A DNA stretch of 64,000 nt, taken from Sphingobacterium gobiense. GTDB taxonomy: Bacteria > Bacteroidota > Bacteroidia > Sphingobacteriales > Sphingobacteriaceae. The notes under the pieces were generated by a model. That model was not told the DNA's origin. It made no database searches and saw nothing but the letters and a program-made list of their open reading frames with translations. The first letter of the stretch is position 1; each line of letters starts with the position of its first letter. The translations under genes and the position numbers were made by a program. The DNA is taken from the NCBI RefSeq assembly GCF_002980575.1, contig NZ_PVBS01000006.1, forward strand, positions 1 to 64,000, in the 5' to 3' direction. This document shows positions 26,425 to 34,047 of this stretch, in pieces.

Positions 26425-26510
26425 TACTGAACGTATAGTTTATCTATACAAATGTATGAATTAACTTTCAATAATAAAATTATTTGTACATTTTTTCTAT
26501 ACGTTCAGTA
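26425..26510. promoter_or_regulatory. Two-site operator between the HEPN gene and the XRE gene
   Basis: A perfect 14-base inverted repeat (26425-26438 and 26497-26510) frames the region. The left site is a perfect palindrome GTATAG-N5-CTATAC (26433-26449). The right site is its imperfect mate GTACAT-N5-CTATAC (26486-26502). On the minus strand TACATTTG (26456-26449, TAnnTTTG type) sits directly before the left palindrome, so a bound repressor would cover the HEPN transcription start. Confidence 0.75.
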
Positions 26511-26538
26511 GTTTTAAGCAAACCATTTGATAGATATC

Positions 26539-26766
26539 ATGACAGCGTTAGGAGAATTTTTAGCAAAGCGATCCGTAAATAAATCGATGGTAGCCAGGCG
26601 GACGGGGCTGAGTAAAGCCCGTATAAATGAACTTTCATTAAATACCTCGTCACATTTGAGGGCGGAAGAATTATATCTTATTGCAAAAGCAATCGATGCG
26701 GATCCATGTGAGGTTCTCAACAAGTTATATGGTCATCTACAACTTGTTAGCGAAGAAGACCAATAA
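26539..26766 (+). CDS. Small XRE-family helix-turn-helix regulator
   Basis: 75 residues from ATG 26539; a TTG at 26527 would add four residues (MIDI). The whole protein is one five-helix HTH domain: EFLAKRSVNKSMVARRTGLSKARINELS holds helices 1-3 and HLRAEELYLIAKAIDADPCEVLNKLYG helices 4-5. This matches control proteins of restriction-modification and antitoxin type. It is the obvious candidate to bind the operator at 26425-26510 and so to control both itself and the HEPN gene. Its stop is only a few bases from the recG stop (convergent). Confidence 0.88.
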   Translation: MTALGEFLAKRSVNKSMVARRTGLSKARINELSLNTSSHLRAEELYLIAKAIDADPCEVLNKLYGHLQLVSEEDQ

Positions 26767-26770
26767 TTTA

Positions 26771-28876
26771 TCAAGAAATCTTATCCCACGAAATACCGGG
26801 CGATCGCTGATTAAGATAGTGCGCCAACGGCATGTTTTTATCTGAGGAAAGTGATGGGTCTTCTTTGAATATCTCGATAACGCTATTACGCGCCTTTATA
26901 AGGATAGCTTGATCGGAGGCAAGATTCGCAATTTTCATTTCAAGCACTCCGGACTGTTGGGTGCCGGAAATGTCGCCGGGTCCACGGAGCTGTAAATCGA
27001 CTTCTGCTATTTCAAAACCATCTGAAGTGCGTACCATCGTCTCCAACCTCGTCTTCCCCTCTTTGCTCAGCTTATGCGTTGTCAACAAGATACAGAAAGA
27101 TTGCTCGGCGCCTCGACCTACACGTCCGCGAAGCTGATGTAGCTGTGATAACCCGAAACGTTCTGCGTTTTCAATGATCATCACGGAGGCATTAGGCACA
27201 TTGACACCGACCTCAATAACGGTCGTAGCAACCATAATTTGTGTTTCGCCTTTTACAAAACGCTGCATTTCAAAATCCTTGTCCTTGACGGGCATCTTAC
27301 CATGCACAATACTGATTTTGTACTGTGGCAAAGGAAACTCGCGTTGCAGGTTCTCCAAACCTGCCTCGAGATATAGCAGATCCATCTTTTCACTTTCCTT
27401 GATTAACGGATACACGACATAAATCTGTCTTCCTTTGGCAATCTCCTCTCGCATAAACCCGAAAACCCGTAGGCGTTGATTCTCGTAGAAATGGACGGTT
27501 TTTATAGGTTTACGACCCGCGGGGAGCTCATCGATAACAGAAATGTCCAGATCGCCATACATGGTCATGGCGAGTGTCCGAGGGATAGGTGTTGCGGTCA
27601 TCACCAGCATGTGCGGCGGGATAACATTCTTACGCCATAGTTTTGCCCGTTGTTCTACGCCAAAGCGGTGTTGTTCGTCAATCACCACGAAGCCGATATT
27701 TTTAAACTTGACCTTATCCTCAATAAGCGCGTGTGTTCCGATGAGGATGTCCAATGTTCCATCTTCCAACTGTTGATGTATCAGTCGTCTCTCCCGGATG
27801 GGCGTGGAGCCCGTTAACAACTTAACCGTACAAAGCTCGTCACCGAGCAATGCATGGATTCCAGCGAAATGCTGTTGTGCGAGTATCTCGGTCGGTGCCA
27901 TCATACACGCCTGATAGCCGTTGTCGATAGCTATCAGCATAGACATTAATGCGACAACTGTTTTACCCGACCCTACATCCCCCTGTACCAGACGGTTCAT
28001 TTGTGCTCCTGTATTGGTATCTAAACGGATTTCTTTAATAACACGTTTTTGAGCGTTAGTCAACGGGAAAGGAAGATGCTCGTTAAAAAAGGTGTTGAAT
28101 TTATCGCCTACTTTGTCAAACAGATGGCCCCTATATTTTTGGGTGTTTAACTGCTTATTGCGTAGCAACCGAAGCTGGATAAAAAATAATTCTTCAAATT
28201 TCAATCGACGAATGGCGGCGTTTAAGTCTTGCGTATTCTGAGGGAAATGGATGGAAAGTATCGCCTTGGCATAATCCATCAATTGATGCTGTTCCAACAA
28301 ATAGGAAGGGAGGGGTTCTTGCAGTGTGTTAAAAACCGTTTCTAAAGCTGCTTGTTGTAGCCGTTGTATCCCTCGGGTATCAAGATTAAATTTTTTGAGT
28401 TTTTCCGTGGACGAATACACGGGCTGCATAGTTAAGTTGCCAATCTTCTTTTCTTGTGTATTGAACAGCTCCATCTCCGGATGTGTAATGGAAATTTGCC
28501 CGTTAAATTCGGAGGGTTTGCCATAAATGATATAGGCCGATCCTACTTTCAAACTTTTTTTAAGCCAGGTGATGCTTTGAAACCACACGAGTTCGATAGT
28601 GCCCGTATCATCTCGGAACTGGCCGACCAGCCTTCTCGCTCTTTTTTCTCCAACCTCCTGCATCGAGATAAGACGTCCCAAAACCTGTGCACCGATCATA
28701 TCGGGATGCAATTGGCGGATTTTGTGAAACTGCGTGCGATCGATATACCGAAAGGGGTAGTAGGATAGCAAATCACCAATAGTAAAAACCTGTAACTCTT
28801 TTTTAAGCACATCCGCTTTTTGCGGACCTACACCTTTTAGGTATTCTATCGGAGTTATTGTAGATAAATTAGCCAT
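26771..28876 (-). CDS. recG: ATP-dependent DNA helicase RecG
   Basis: 701 residues. Remodels stalled replication forks and branched DNA. N-terminal wedge/OB domain (about 1-160), helicase motif I GDVGSGKT near 297, motif II DEQH in FVVIDEQHRFGVEQR, motif III TATPIPRT, motif VI QLRGRVGRG and the C-terminal RecG end. All are intact and the length is normal. It is monocistronic or followed by nothing, as it converges with the small XRE gene. Confidence 0.97.
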   Translation of the reverse strand: MANLSTITPIEYLKGVGPQKADVLKKELQVFTIGDLLSYYPFRYIDRTQFHKIRQLHPDMIGAQVLGRLISMQEVGEKRARRLVGQFRDDTGTIELVWFQSITWLKKSLKVGSAYIIYGKPSEFNGQISITHPEMELFNTQEKKIGNLTMQPVYSSTEKLKKFNLDTRGIQRLQQAALETVFNTLQEPLPSYLLEQHQLMDYAKAILSIHFPQNTQDLNAAIRRLKFEELFFIQLRLLRNKQLNTQKYRGHLFDKVGDKFNTFFNEHLPFPLTNAQKRVIKEIRLDTNTGAQMNRLVQGDVGSGKTVVALMSMLIAIDNGYQACMMAPTEILAQQHFAGIHALLGDELCTVKLLTGSTPIRERRLIHQQLEDGTLDILIGTHALIEDKVKFKNIGFVVIDEQHRFGVEQRAKLWRKNVIPPHMLVMTATPIPRTLAMTMYGDLDISVIDELPAGRKPIKTVHFYENQRLRVFGFMREEIAKGRQIYVVYPLIKESEKMDLLYLEAGLENLQREFPLPQYKISIVHGKMPVKDKDFEMQRFVKGETQIMVATTVIEVGVNVPNASVMIIENAERFGLSQLHQLRGRVGRGAEQSFCILLTTHKLSKEGKTRLETMVRTSDGFEIAEVDLQLRGPGDISGTQQSGVLEMKIANLASDQAILIKARNSVIEIFKEDPSLSSDKNMPLAHYLNQRSPGISWDKIS

Positions 28877-28906
28877 TACTAAGGTGGCTAATTTACGAAA
28901 TATTAT

Positions 28907-29320
28907 TTATTCAGTAACCACTGGTGGGGTCGTCTCTGCATGGAAAAACGCTGGCTTACCGTCTACACAACGGACGCCTGTAGGTGATGTCACGTACATA
29001 CAGTCGGAAATAACACCATATTTTTTATTGTATTCAGCTTCAAATTGCGTGTATTCTTTAATTAAATCAAGCAATTCGCCCGATTGGTCAGCGGCCTCCG
29101 GATACGGAACATATTCCTGCGGACCACCGCAGGCTTTGCTTCCCAAAGCTTCAGGGCGCCAATCTTCCGCGTTTTCACAAGGTACTGCATTTATCAGGTC
29201 TACTATTTCCTGTCGCATTTCGGCCAGTCTTTCTCGGTCAGCGTCTTGATTGCCGGTTTCAGACTTTTCACATGCTAGTACAATTCCGAGCGTCATCAAT
29301 AACATTAAAGATCTTTTCAT
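28907..29320 (-). CDS. Lipoprotein with one four-cysteine module
   Basis: 137 residues. Lipoprotein signal with lipobox LACEK (lipidated Cys about 17). The mature part is one module that also occurs twice in the next gene: I-x-x-L-I-x5-C-E-N-x-E-D-W, a Cys about 15 residues on, a Y/F-rich helical middle, a third Cys (SDC) and VRCVDGKPAF near the end. Four cysteines suggest two disulfides. No known domain is recognised. A 30-base gap separates it from recG. Confidence 0.75.
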   Translation of the reverse strand: MKRSLMLLMTLGIVLACEKSETGNQDADRERLAEMRQEIVDLINAVPCENAEDWRPEALGSKACGGPQEYVPYPEAADQSGELLDLIKEYTQFEAEYNKKYGVISDCMYVTSPTGVRCVDGKPAFFHAETTPPVVTE

Positions 29321-29448
29321 GGCATATACACATTTAGTTTGTCACATATAAAAAGAACGTACATTTTATACAAAATGCTACGTTTTGTGTTGTTCGTTAA
29401 TAAATTAAACCAATTTTTGTGTCGTAACTGATTGTTGCGGAGATAAGC

Positions 29449-30171
29449 CTAATATGTTTTTGTTTTCACTACGGGTTTACCGTCTTCACAGATAATCCCA
29501 TCTGGATATTCATAAGAACGATCACTGCAATCCAGTTTTTCCTTATTGACAATATTGGCGCGATGGGCATTGTAGAACTCAATATCGGTTCTTATGGCAG
29601 AACGTTCGTTTGTTCGCTTAACCGGAATGTACGAAAGACTACAATCGTTGTTATACAGCACGGTATATGTCCAACCTTCATTGTTTTCGCAAGTCAACTC
29701 AGCAAGATAAGCCTCGATATGCGGGTAAATTTCCGCTATTTGTTCCTTACTTTCCTCTATCTCTAGGTCATGGATATAAACCAAAGAAGCTTTATTGTCT
29801 CGGCATGCTAACCGGATGGGGGCGTGATGAAACCATCCTTCATCCCAACAGGGTTCGATGATCACCCCTTCTTTTATCATTGCATTGGTGTGTTCTCGGT
29901 TGAAATAGAGATAGTCGGCCCATAGTCTATCAAATTCATCTTTTATCGAAGGATGCATAGGAAAATGTGTTGGGGCGCAGCCATACGGGTCGCCATGTGT
30001 GAAGACAGACCATTCACTAATGTCATGACAAGTAGTGCTGGCAATCAGACGTTCGATGTCCTGTCGCTTTTCTTCTGCCAACTTAGACCATTCTCCTGCA
30101 GTTTTCTCTTCTTTTTCGCAGGCGAAGAATAGGATGGATAGTGCTACAAAGAGTAAGGTCCTTTTCATCAT
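29449..30171 (-). CDS. Lipoprotein with two copies of the four-cysteine module
   Basis: 240 residues. Lipobox FFACEK (Cys about 18). Two consecutive modules follow. The first runs from IERLIASTTCHDISEW to IRLACRDNKA, the second from IEAYLAELTCENNEGW to IICEDGKPVV, both with the same spacing of Cys, Trp and the closing C-x-D-x-K as the 137-residue neighbour. The two genes are therefore paralogues that differ by module number. Their function is unknown; outer-membrane or periplasmic binding is a guess. Confidence 0.75.
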   Translation of the reverse strand: MMKRTLLFVALSILFFACEKEEKTAGEWSKLAEEKRQDIERLIASTTCHDISEWSVFTHGDPYGCAPTHFPMHPSIKDEFDRLWADYLYFNREHTNAMIKEGVIIEPCWDEGWFHHAPIRLACRDNKASLVYIHDLEIEESKEQIAEIYPHIEAYLAELTCENNEGWTYTVLYNNDCSLSYIPVKRTNERSAIRTDIEFYNAHRANIVNKEKLDCSDRSYEYPDGIICEDGKPVVKTKTY

Positions 30172-30350
30172 TTATATTGTTTTTAGTTAATTGTTAACGC
30201 TATAAACTAAACGCGGAGACAATAAAGATTGCTACAATGTGTGACAAATTAGTGAAGTTCTGAAGTTTGATTATAGAGAGCTTCACCCCCACTTGTTTAT
30301 AAACTATTTAATGTACCGAAATGGTCATGAACCCCCATATCAAGGGAGCC

Positions 30351-30381
30351 AAAAAAGCCGCAAGAAAATACTTCTTGCGAC
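30351..30381 (-). terminator. Terminator after ridA
   Basis: Arms 30357-30366 and 30372-30381 pair over 10 bases (one G-T pair) with a 5-base loop. On the minus strand the stem is followed by six T (A-run 30351-30356). It lies about 32 bases past the ridA stop. Confidence 0.82.
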
Positions 30382-30412
30382 TTTCCGTTTTTTCGGTTTG
30401 TTGTTCCACGCG

Positions 30413-30799
30413 CTAAGCTTTCCAGGCGATAACGGATATTTCTACGTTCACATTTTTAGGAAGTGTCTTCACGGCTACGGTTTCACGTGCAGGCTGGTTA
30501 TCCGTGAAATACTGTGCATATACCTCGTTGATGATAGCGAAATCATCCATATTAGAAATGAAAATGCTAGCTTTTACGACGTCGTTTAACGTATACCCAG
30601 CATGCGTCAAGATGGCTTGCACATTTTTCAACACCTGATGGGTCTCATCTGCTACACTACTATTGATTAATTCCATCGTTTCGGGAATCAAAGGAATTTG
30701 TCCCGAGACATATAAGGTATCTCCGGCTTTAATAGCTTGGTTGTAAGGGCCGATAGCTGCAGGAGCATTCTCCGTATTGAGTATTTGTTTTTGTGACAT
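30413..30799 (-). CDS. ridA: RidA family reactive intermediate/imine deaminase
   Basis: 128 residues, full length. Hydrolyses reactive enamine/imine intermediates made by PLP enzymes. Family features: AIGPYNQAIKAGDTLYVSGQIPL near residue 16-38 and PARETVAVKTLPKNVNVEISVIA near 102, where the catalytic Arg lies. A 44-codon gene ends 7 bases before its start on the same strand. It is divergent from nagA. Confidence 0.95.
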   Translation of the reverse strand: MSQKQILNTENAPAAIGPYNQAIKAGDTLYVSGQIPLIPETMELINSSVADETHQVLKNVQAILTHAGYTLNDVVKASIFISNMDDFAIINEVYAQYFTDNQPARETVAVKTLPKNVNVEISVIAWKA

Positions 30800-30805
30800 G
30801 GTACG

Positions 30806-30940
30806 TTATTTTGAAAAAAACATTTTATAGATAATGGCCAAAATAAAAACCGAAATAGCAATGATATTCATGATGTACATAGCTTTCCTGTTAAATCGGG
30901 AGGATTTAGAAAGTTGTGGTTTTGTCTCTTTTAGCTGCAT
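30806..30940 (-). CDS. Small single-pass membrane protein upstream of ridA
   Basis: A frame of 44 codons, ATG at 30940-30938 and TAA at 30808-30806. It encodes a basic N-terminus (MQLKETKPQLSKSSRFNRK), one strongly hydrophobic helix (MYIMNIIAISVFILAIIYKM) and a short basic end, FFSK. The stop is 7 bases before the ridA ATG, as expected for an operon. The charge pattern suggests N-terminus in the cytoplasm. No function is known to me. Its presence opposite 30834-31046 also argues against a longer nagA. Confidence 0.68.
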   Translation of the reverse strand: MQLKETKPQLSKSSRFNRKAMYIMNIIAISVFILAIIYKMFFSK

Positions 30941-31046
30941 AACAGGGCTAATTTACAATGGAAAATCTAGAAAATCAAAAGTAGGCATATTAATCCGTTT
31001 TAAACTTTGTGTAAGTTTACATCTTCAACAACTTAATACAAAAGAT

Positions 31047-32186
31047 ATGCAAATAGAAAACAAGGAAATTGCATTGGTGAACGGGCATATTTTCAACGGA
31101 GATCATGATTTTTCGGATCATGCCTTGGTTATGCAAGGAGAAAAGATTGTTGGAATATGCCCTGTATCATCCGTTTCTGCAGAAGCGGAGCGAATCGATG
31201 TCAAGGGGGCAAATATCTGTCCGGGCCTTGTTGATTTGCAGATATATGGCGCCGGTGATGATCTTTTTTCAGCCGAATTGACAACGGAGAGTATTGCTCG
31301 GATTGAGCGCCAGCTGCTTGCGCAAGGATGTACTTCATTCGTGTTGACTTTGGCAACGAATACCATGGAGATGTTTAAAGAGGCGATACGCGTATTTAAT
31401 AGCTATCAACCTCTATCCGCTTTAGGGTTGCATTTAGAAGGCCCATTCCTCAATCCGCTAAAAAGAGGTGCGCATCCTGCGGAACTCATCGTATCGCCGT
31501 CTGTCGCGTTAATAGCGGACTTGCTAGATTCCGATAAGGGCGCTGTTATCATGATGACAATAGCGCCAGAACAATTTGATACGGAAAGTATAGACTTCCT
31601 TTTGGAGCGATCAATATTGCTTAGCGCAGGACATAGCGCGGCCAGCTTTGAGCAGGGGATGCAGGGCTTTAACAATAGTATAAAAGCGGCAACCCATCTC
31701 TGGAACGCGATGTCGCCCTTCCATCATCGCGACATCGGTCTCCCCGGAGCGGTCTTTCGGCATTCCGAAGTTTTGGCGTCGATTATCGTAGACGGCATAC
31801 ATGTAGATTTTCAAGCCGTTAAAATCGCTAAAGCGTTGATAGGTAGACGTTTGTTTTTGATTACAGATGCCGTGGCAGCATGTGATAAGGGAATTTATCG
31901 CCACGTTCTCCATGGCGATCATTATACCTTGCCCGATGGGACACTTAGCGGATCTGCCCTCTCCTTACTCGGTGCCATACGAAATTGTGTACAGCACGTT
32001 GACATACCATTAGAAGAGGCCATTCGTATGGCGACATGCTATCCGGCGAATTTAATCGGGCGATCCGATATAGGTAATCTTGATGCAGGGGCATGGGCAA
32101 ACGTTTTGGTATTTGATACTGATTTTAATATTCATTCCGTGTATTGCAAAGGTGAACAAGTTGATTTAACATTTACATATGTATAA
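31047..32186 (+). CDS. nagA: N-acetylglucosamine-6-phosphate deacetylase
   Basis: 379 residues from ATG 31047. The frame is open from 30834 but the extra 71 residues are unlike NagA and lie over the 44-codon gene. It removes acetate from GlcNAc-6-phosphate. Metal and substrate residues are in place: HLEGPFLNP with E131, GHSAASFEQG, ATHLWNAMSPFHHRD and the catalytic Asp in LITDAVAACD. It is the first gene of the amino-sugar locus; its substrate is the product of MurQ, encoded 27 kb downstream. nagB is not in the window. Confidence 0.94.
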   Translation: MQIENKEIALVNGHIFNGDHDFSDHALVMQGEKIVGICPVSSVSAEAERIDVKGANICPGLVDLQIYGAGDDLFSAELTTESIARIERQLLAQGCTSFVLTLATNTMEMFKEAIRVFNSYQPLSALGLHLEGPFLNPLKRGAHPAELIVSPSVALIADLLDSDKGAVIMMTIAPEQFDTESIDFLLERSILLSAGHSAASFEQGMQGFNNSIKAATHLWNAMSPFHHRDIGLPGAVFRHSEVLASIIVDGIHVDFQAVKIAKALIGRRLFLITDAVAACDKGIYRHVLHGDHYTLPDGTLSGSALSLLGAIRNCVQHVDIPLEEAIRMATCYPANLIGRSDIGNLDAGAWANVLVFDTDFNIHSVYCKGEQVDLTFTYV

Positions 32187-32206
32187 AAACATTAGTTTTG
32201 TATCCT

Positions 32207-33877
32207 ATGAACTGGAGACCGATAAAAAATACAGCAATAATCGCATTGATTTTGTCTACCATATTATTTTCTTGTGCTTCCCGCAAGAATAAAAGAGCCG
32301 CGAAGGAATTGAAATCGCCGGCGGTAGAGGTTGTCGTAGCGGAAAGTGAAGAGGCAAAGGCTGCGGAAAAAGAGGAAGCAGCTGCTAAGACTGCAGAAGC
32401 AAAAGCTGTTCCGATAGAAAAGCCTGTCGTTGAAGAAAAAAAGCCTGTAGTAGAAGTTCCTTTGCGTGTTGATTTGCCAAACGTCGATCGCGAGTTTAGA
32501 GGAGCATGGATTGCGACAGTCGCCAATATAAATTGGCCAACAAAAGGAAATTACTCCACCGAAGCACAAAAACGTGAAGCAAGACAGCTATTGGATTTGT
32601 TAAAGGAGAACAATTTTAATGCGGTGGTTTTTCAAGTTAGACCATCTGCGGATGCGTTGTATGATAGTCCACATGAACCATGGTCTTATTTTCTGACGGG
32701 GGAAATCGGCAAACGTCCCAACCCCTACTATGATCCGTTGACTTTTTGGGTAGAGGAAGCGCATAAACGTGGATTGGAACTTCATGTATGGTTGAATCCT
32801 TACCGAGCGCATCATTCCACGGGTGGAGCAGTAACCAGCGAATCTATGGTGCGTAAAGCGTCGGATATGGTCGTCCGGCTAAAAAATGGCATGTACTGGT
32901 TTGATCCGGCAAATCCGAAAACCCAAGACCACGCTGCCCGCGTAGTGTTGGATATTGTAAAGCGATATGATATTGATGGCGTACATTTTGATGACTATTT
33001 TTATCCGTATGCGAGTTATAATGGTGGAGCAGATTTTCCCGATGACACTTCCTGGAACGCCTATCGTAGATCGGGAGGAACACTGTCTCGGGCGGATTGG
33101 CGCCGGGATAACGTAAACCGTTTTATAGAACGTGTATACAAGGAAATAAAAGCTGAAAAGAATTTCGTGAAGTTTGGTTTGAGTCCATTTGGAATATGGA
33201 AGCCCGGCTATCCTGCAGGGGTAACAGGCTCTTCTCAATATGATGAACTGTATGCAGACGCCAAACTGTGGTTGAATAAAGGATGGATAGATTATTTTGC
33301 GCCACAATTATACTGGCCTATTGACCCTCCTCGACAAAGTTTTACAGCGCTTTTACGATGGTGGGAATCGGAGAACACACATAAGCGGCATCTTTGGCCA
33401 GGATTGAATACTGTTGCCGTAAGGACACCAAACCGAACACAAGAAATTGTTAAACAGATCGAAGAGACTCGGAAACTGATCCCTAACAGTGTGGGCGCTA
33501 TACATTGGAGTATCGCCGGATTGACGAATAGTCCTACCATGGTGCAGGCGGTGAGATCTGGGCCCTATAACAAACAAGCGCTAATTCCGCGATCGCCGTG
33601 GCTAAACGCTAACCCCTTATTAACGCCAAGCTTATTGCTGACAAAAGAAACCAGCAGTATATTTGCTAAGTGGCTTCACAAACAGCCCAATGAAGTTTTC
33701 CAGTGGGTTGTCTATGCGCAATATGGAGATGTATGGGAATATGAGATATTGGATGGACAACAGACAGAGAAAAGTTTCCCGAAGATCAAAAATGGAAAAT
33801 CGCTGAAAACCGTTGCCGTGAAAGCTGTTGATCGCTTGAGTAATGAAAGTGATTATATGGCAAAGAAAGTGATGTAA
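32207..33877 (+). CDS. GHL10 (DigH/YddW-like) lipoprotein glycosidase, copy 1
   Basis: 556 residues from ATG 32207 (a TTG at 32198 is less likely). Lipobox LFSCAS, then a linker rich in Ala, Glu, Lys and Val (about 25-85), then the GHL10 / DUF187 TIM barrel: REFRGAWIATVANINWP near 92, VVFQVRPSADALY, LHVWLNPYRAHHS and DGVHFDDYFYPY. E. coli DigH, the characterised member, cuts denuded peptidoglycan strands (known). The last 90 residues look like a fibronectin-like domain. It follows nagA by 20 bases. Its outer-membrane location is inferred from the lipobox. Confidence 0.88.
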   Translation: MNWRPIKNTAIIALILSTILFSCASRKNKRAAKELKSPAVEVVVAESEEAKAAEKEEAAAKTAEAKAVPIEKPVVEEKKPVVEVPLRVDLPNVDREFRGAWIATVANINWPTKGNYSTEAQKREARQLLDLLKENNFNAVVFQVRPSADALYDSPHEPWSYFLTGEIGKRPNPYYDPLTFWVEEAHKRGLELHVWLNPYRAHHSTGGAVTSESMVRKASDMVVRLKNGMYWFDPANPKTQDHAARVVLDIVKRYDIDGVHFDDYFYPYASYNGGADFPDDTSWNAYRRSGGTLSRADWRRDNVNRFIERVYKEIKAEKNFVKFGLSPFGIWKPGYPAGVTGSSQYDELYADAKLWLNKGWIDYFAPQLYWPIDPPRQSFTALLRWWESENTHKRHLWPGLNTVAVRTPNRTQEIVKQIEETRKLIPNSVGAIHWSIAGLTNSPTMVQAVRSGPYNKQALIPRSPWLNANPLLTPSLLLTKETSSIFAKWLHKQPNEVFQWVVYAQYGDVWEYEILDGQQTEKSFPKIKNGKSLKTVAVKAVDRLSNESDYMAKKVM

Positions 33878-33920
33878 ATTCCTGTTTGCCCGTCTTTCTG
33901 TAGGTTCTATTCTGTTTAAG

Positions 33921-33978
33921 CGCAACAAGCTGCGTATAATTTCAAAAAATATGCAATTTGTTGCGTGTTTTTATTTTT
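33921..33978 (+). terminator. Possible terminator after GHL10 copy 1
   Basis: Arms 33921-33928 (CGCAACAA) and 33958-33965 (TTGTTGCG) pair fully, followed by TGTTTTTATTTTTTTA. The loop of 29 bases is long, so the call is tentative. The 3' arm overlaps the -33 element of the next promoter. Confidence 0.45.
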
Positions 33979-33992
33979 TTATCATACATTTG
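33961..33992 (+). promoter_or_regulatory. Promoter of susCD pair 1
   Basis: TTG at 33961-33963 and TACATTTG at 33985-33992 (TAnnTTTG) are 21 bases apart. Transcription would start near 33999, about 49 bases before the ATG at 34048. Confidence 0.55.
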
Positions 33993-34047
33993 TTTTGTAA
34001 GATCACCCTCAGATCTAAGTCTTTAACTTATATAACTAACTAAACAA

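Noticed and set aside
19787..26766. Integrated mobile element
   Set aside because: No integrase, transposase, tRNA at the borders, terminal inverted repeats or flanking direct repeats were seen, so only an accessory block is claimed.
30834..31046. N-terminal extension of NagA by 71 residues
   Set aside because: The extension does not resemble NagA, the true protein starts at MQIENKE with its expected beta-sandwich residues, and the opposite strand holds the 44-codon gene.
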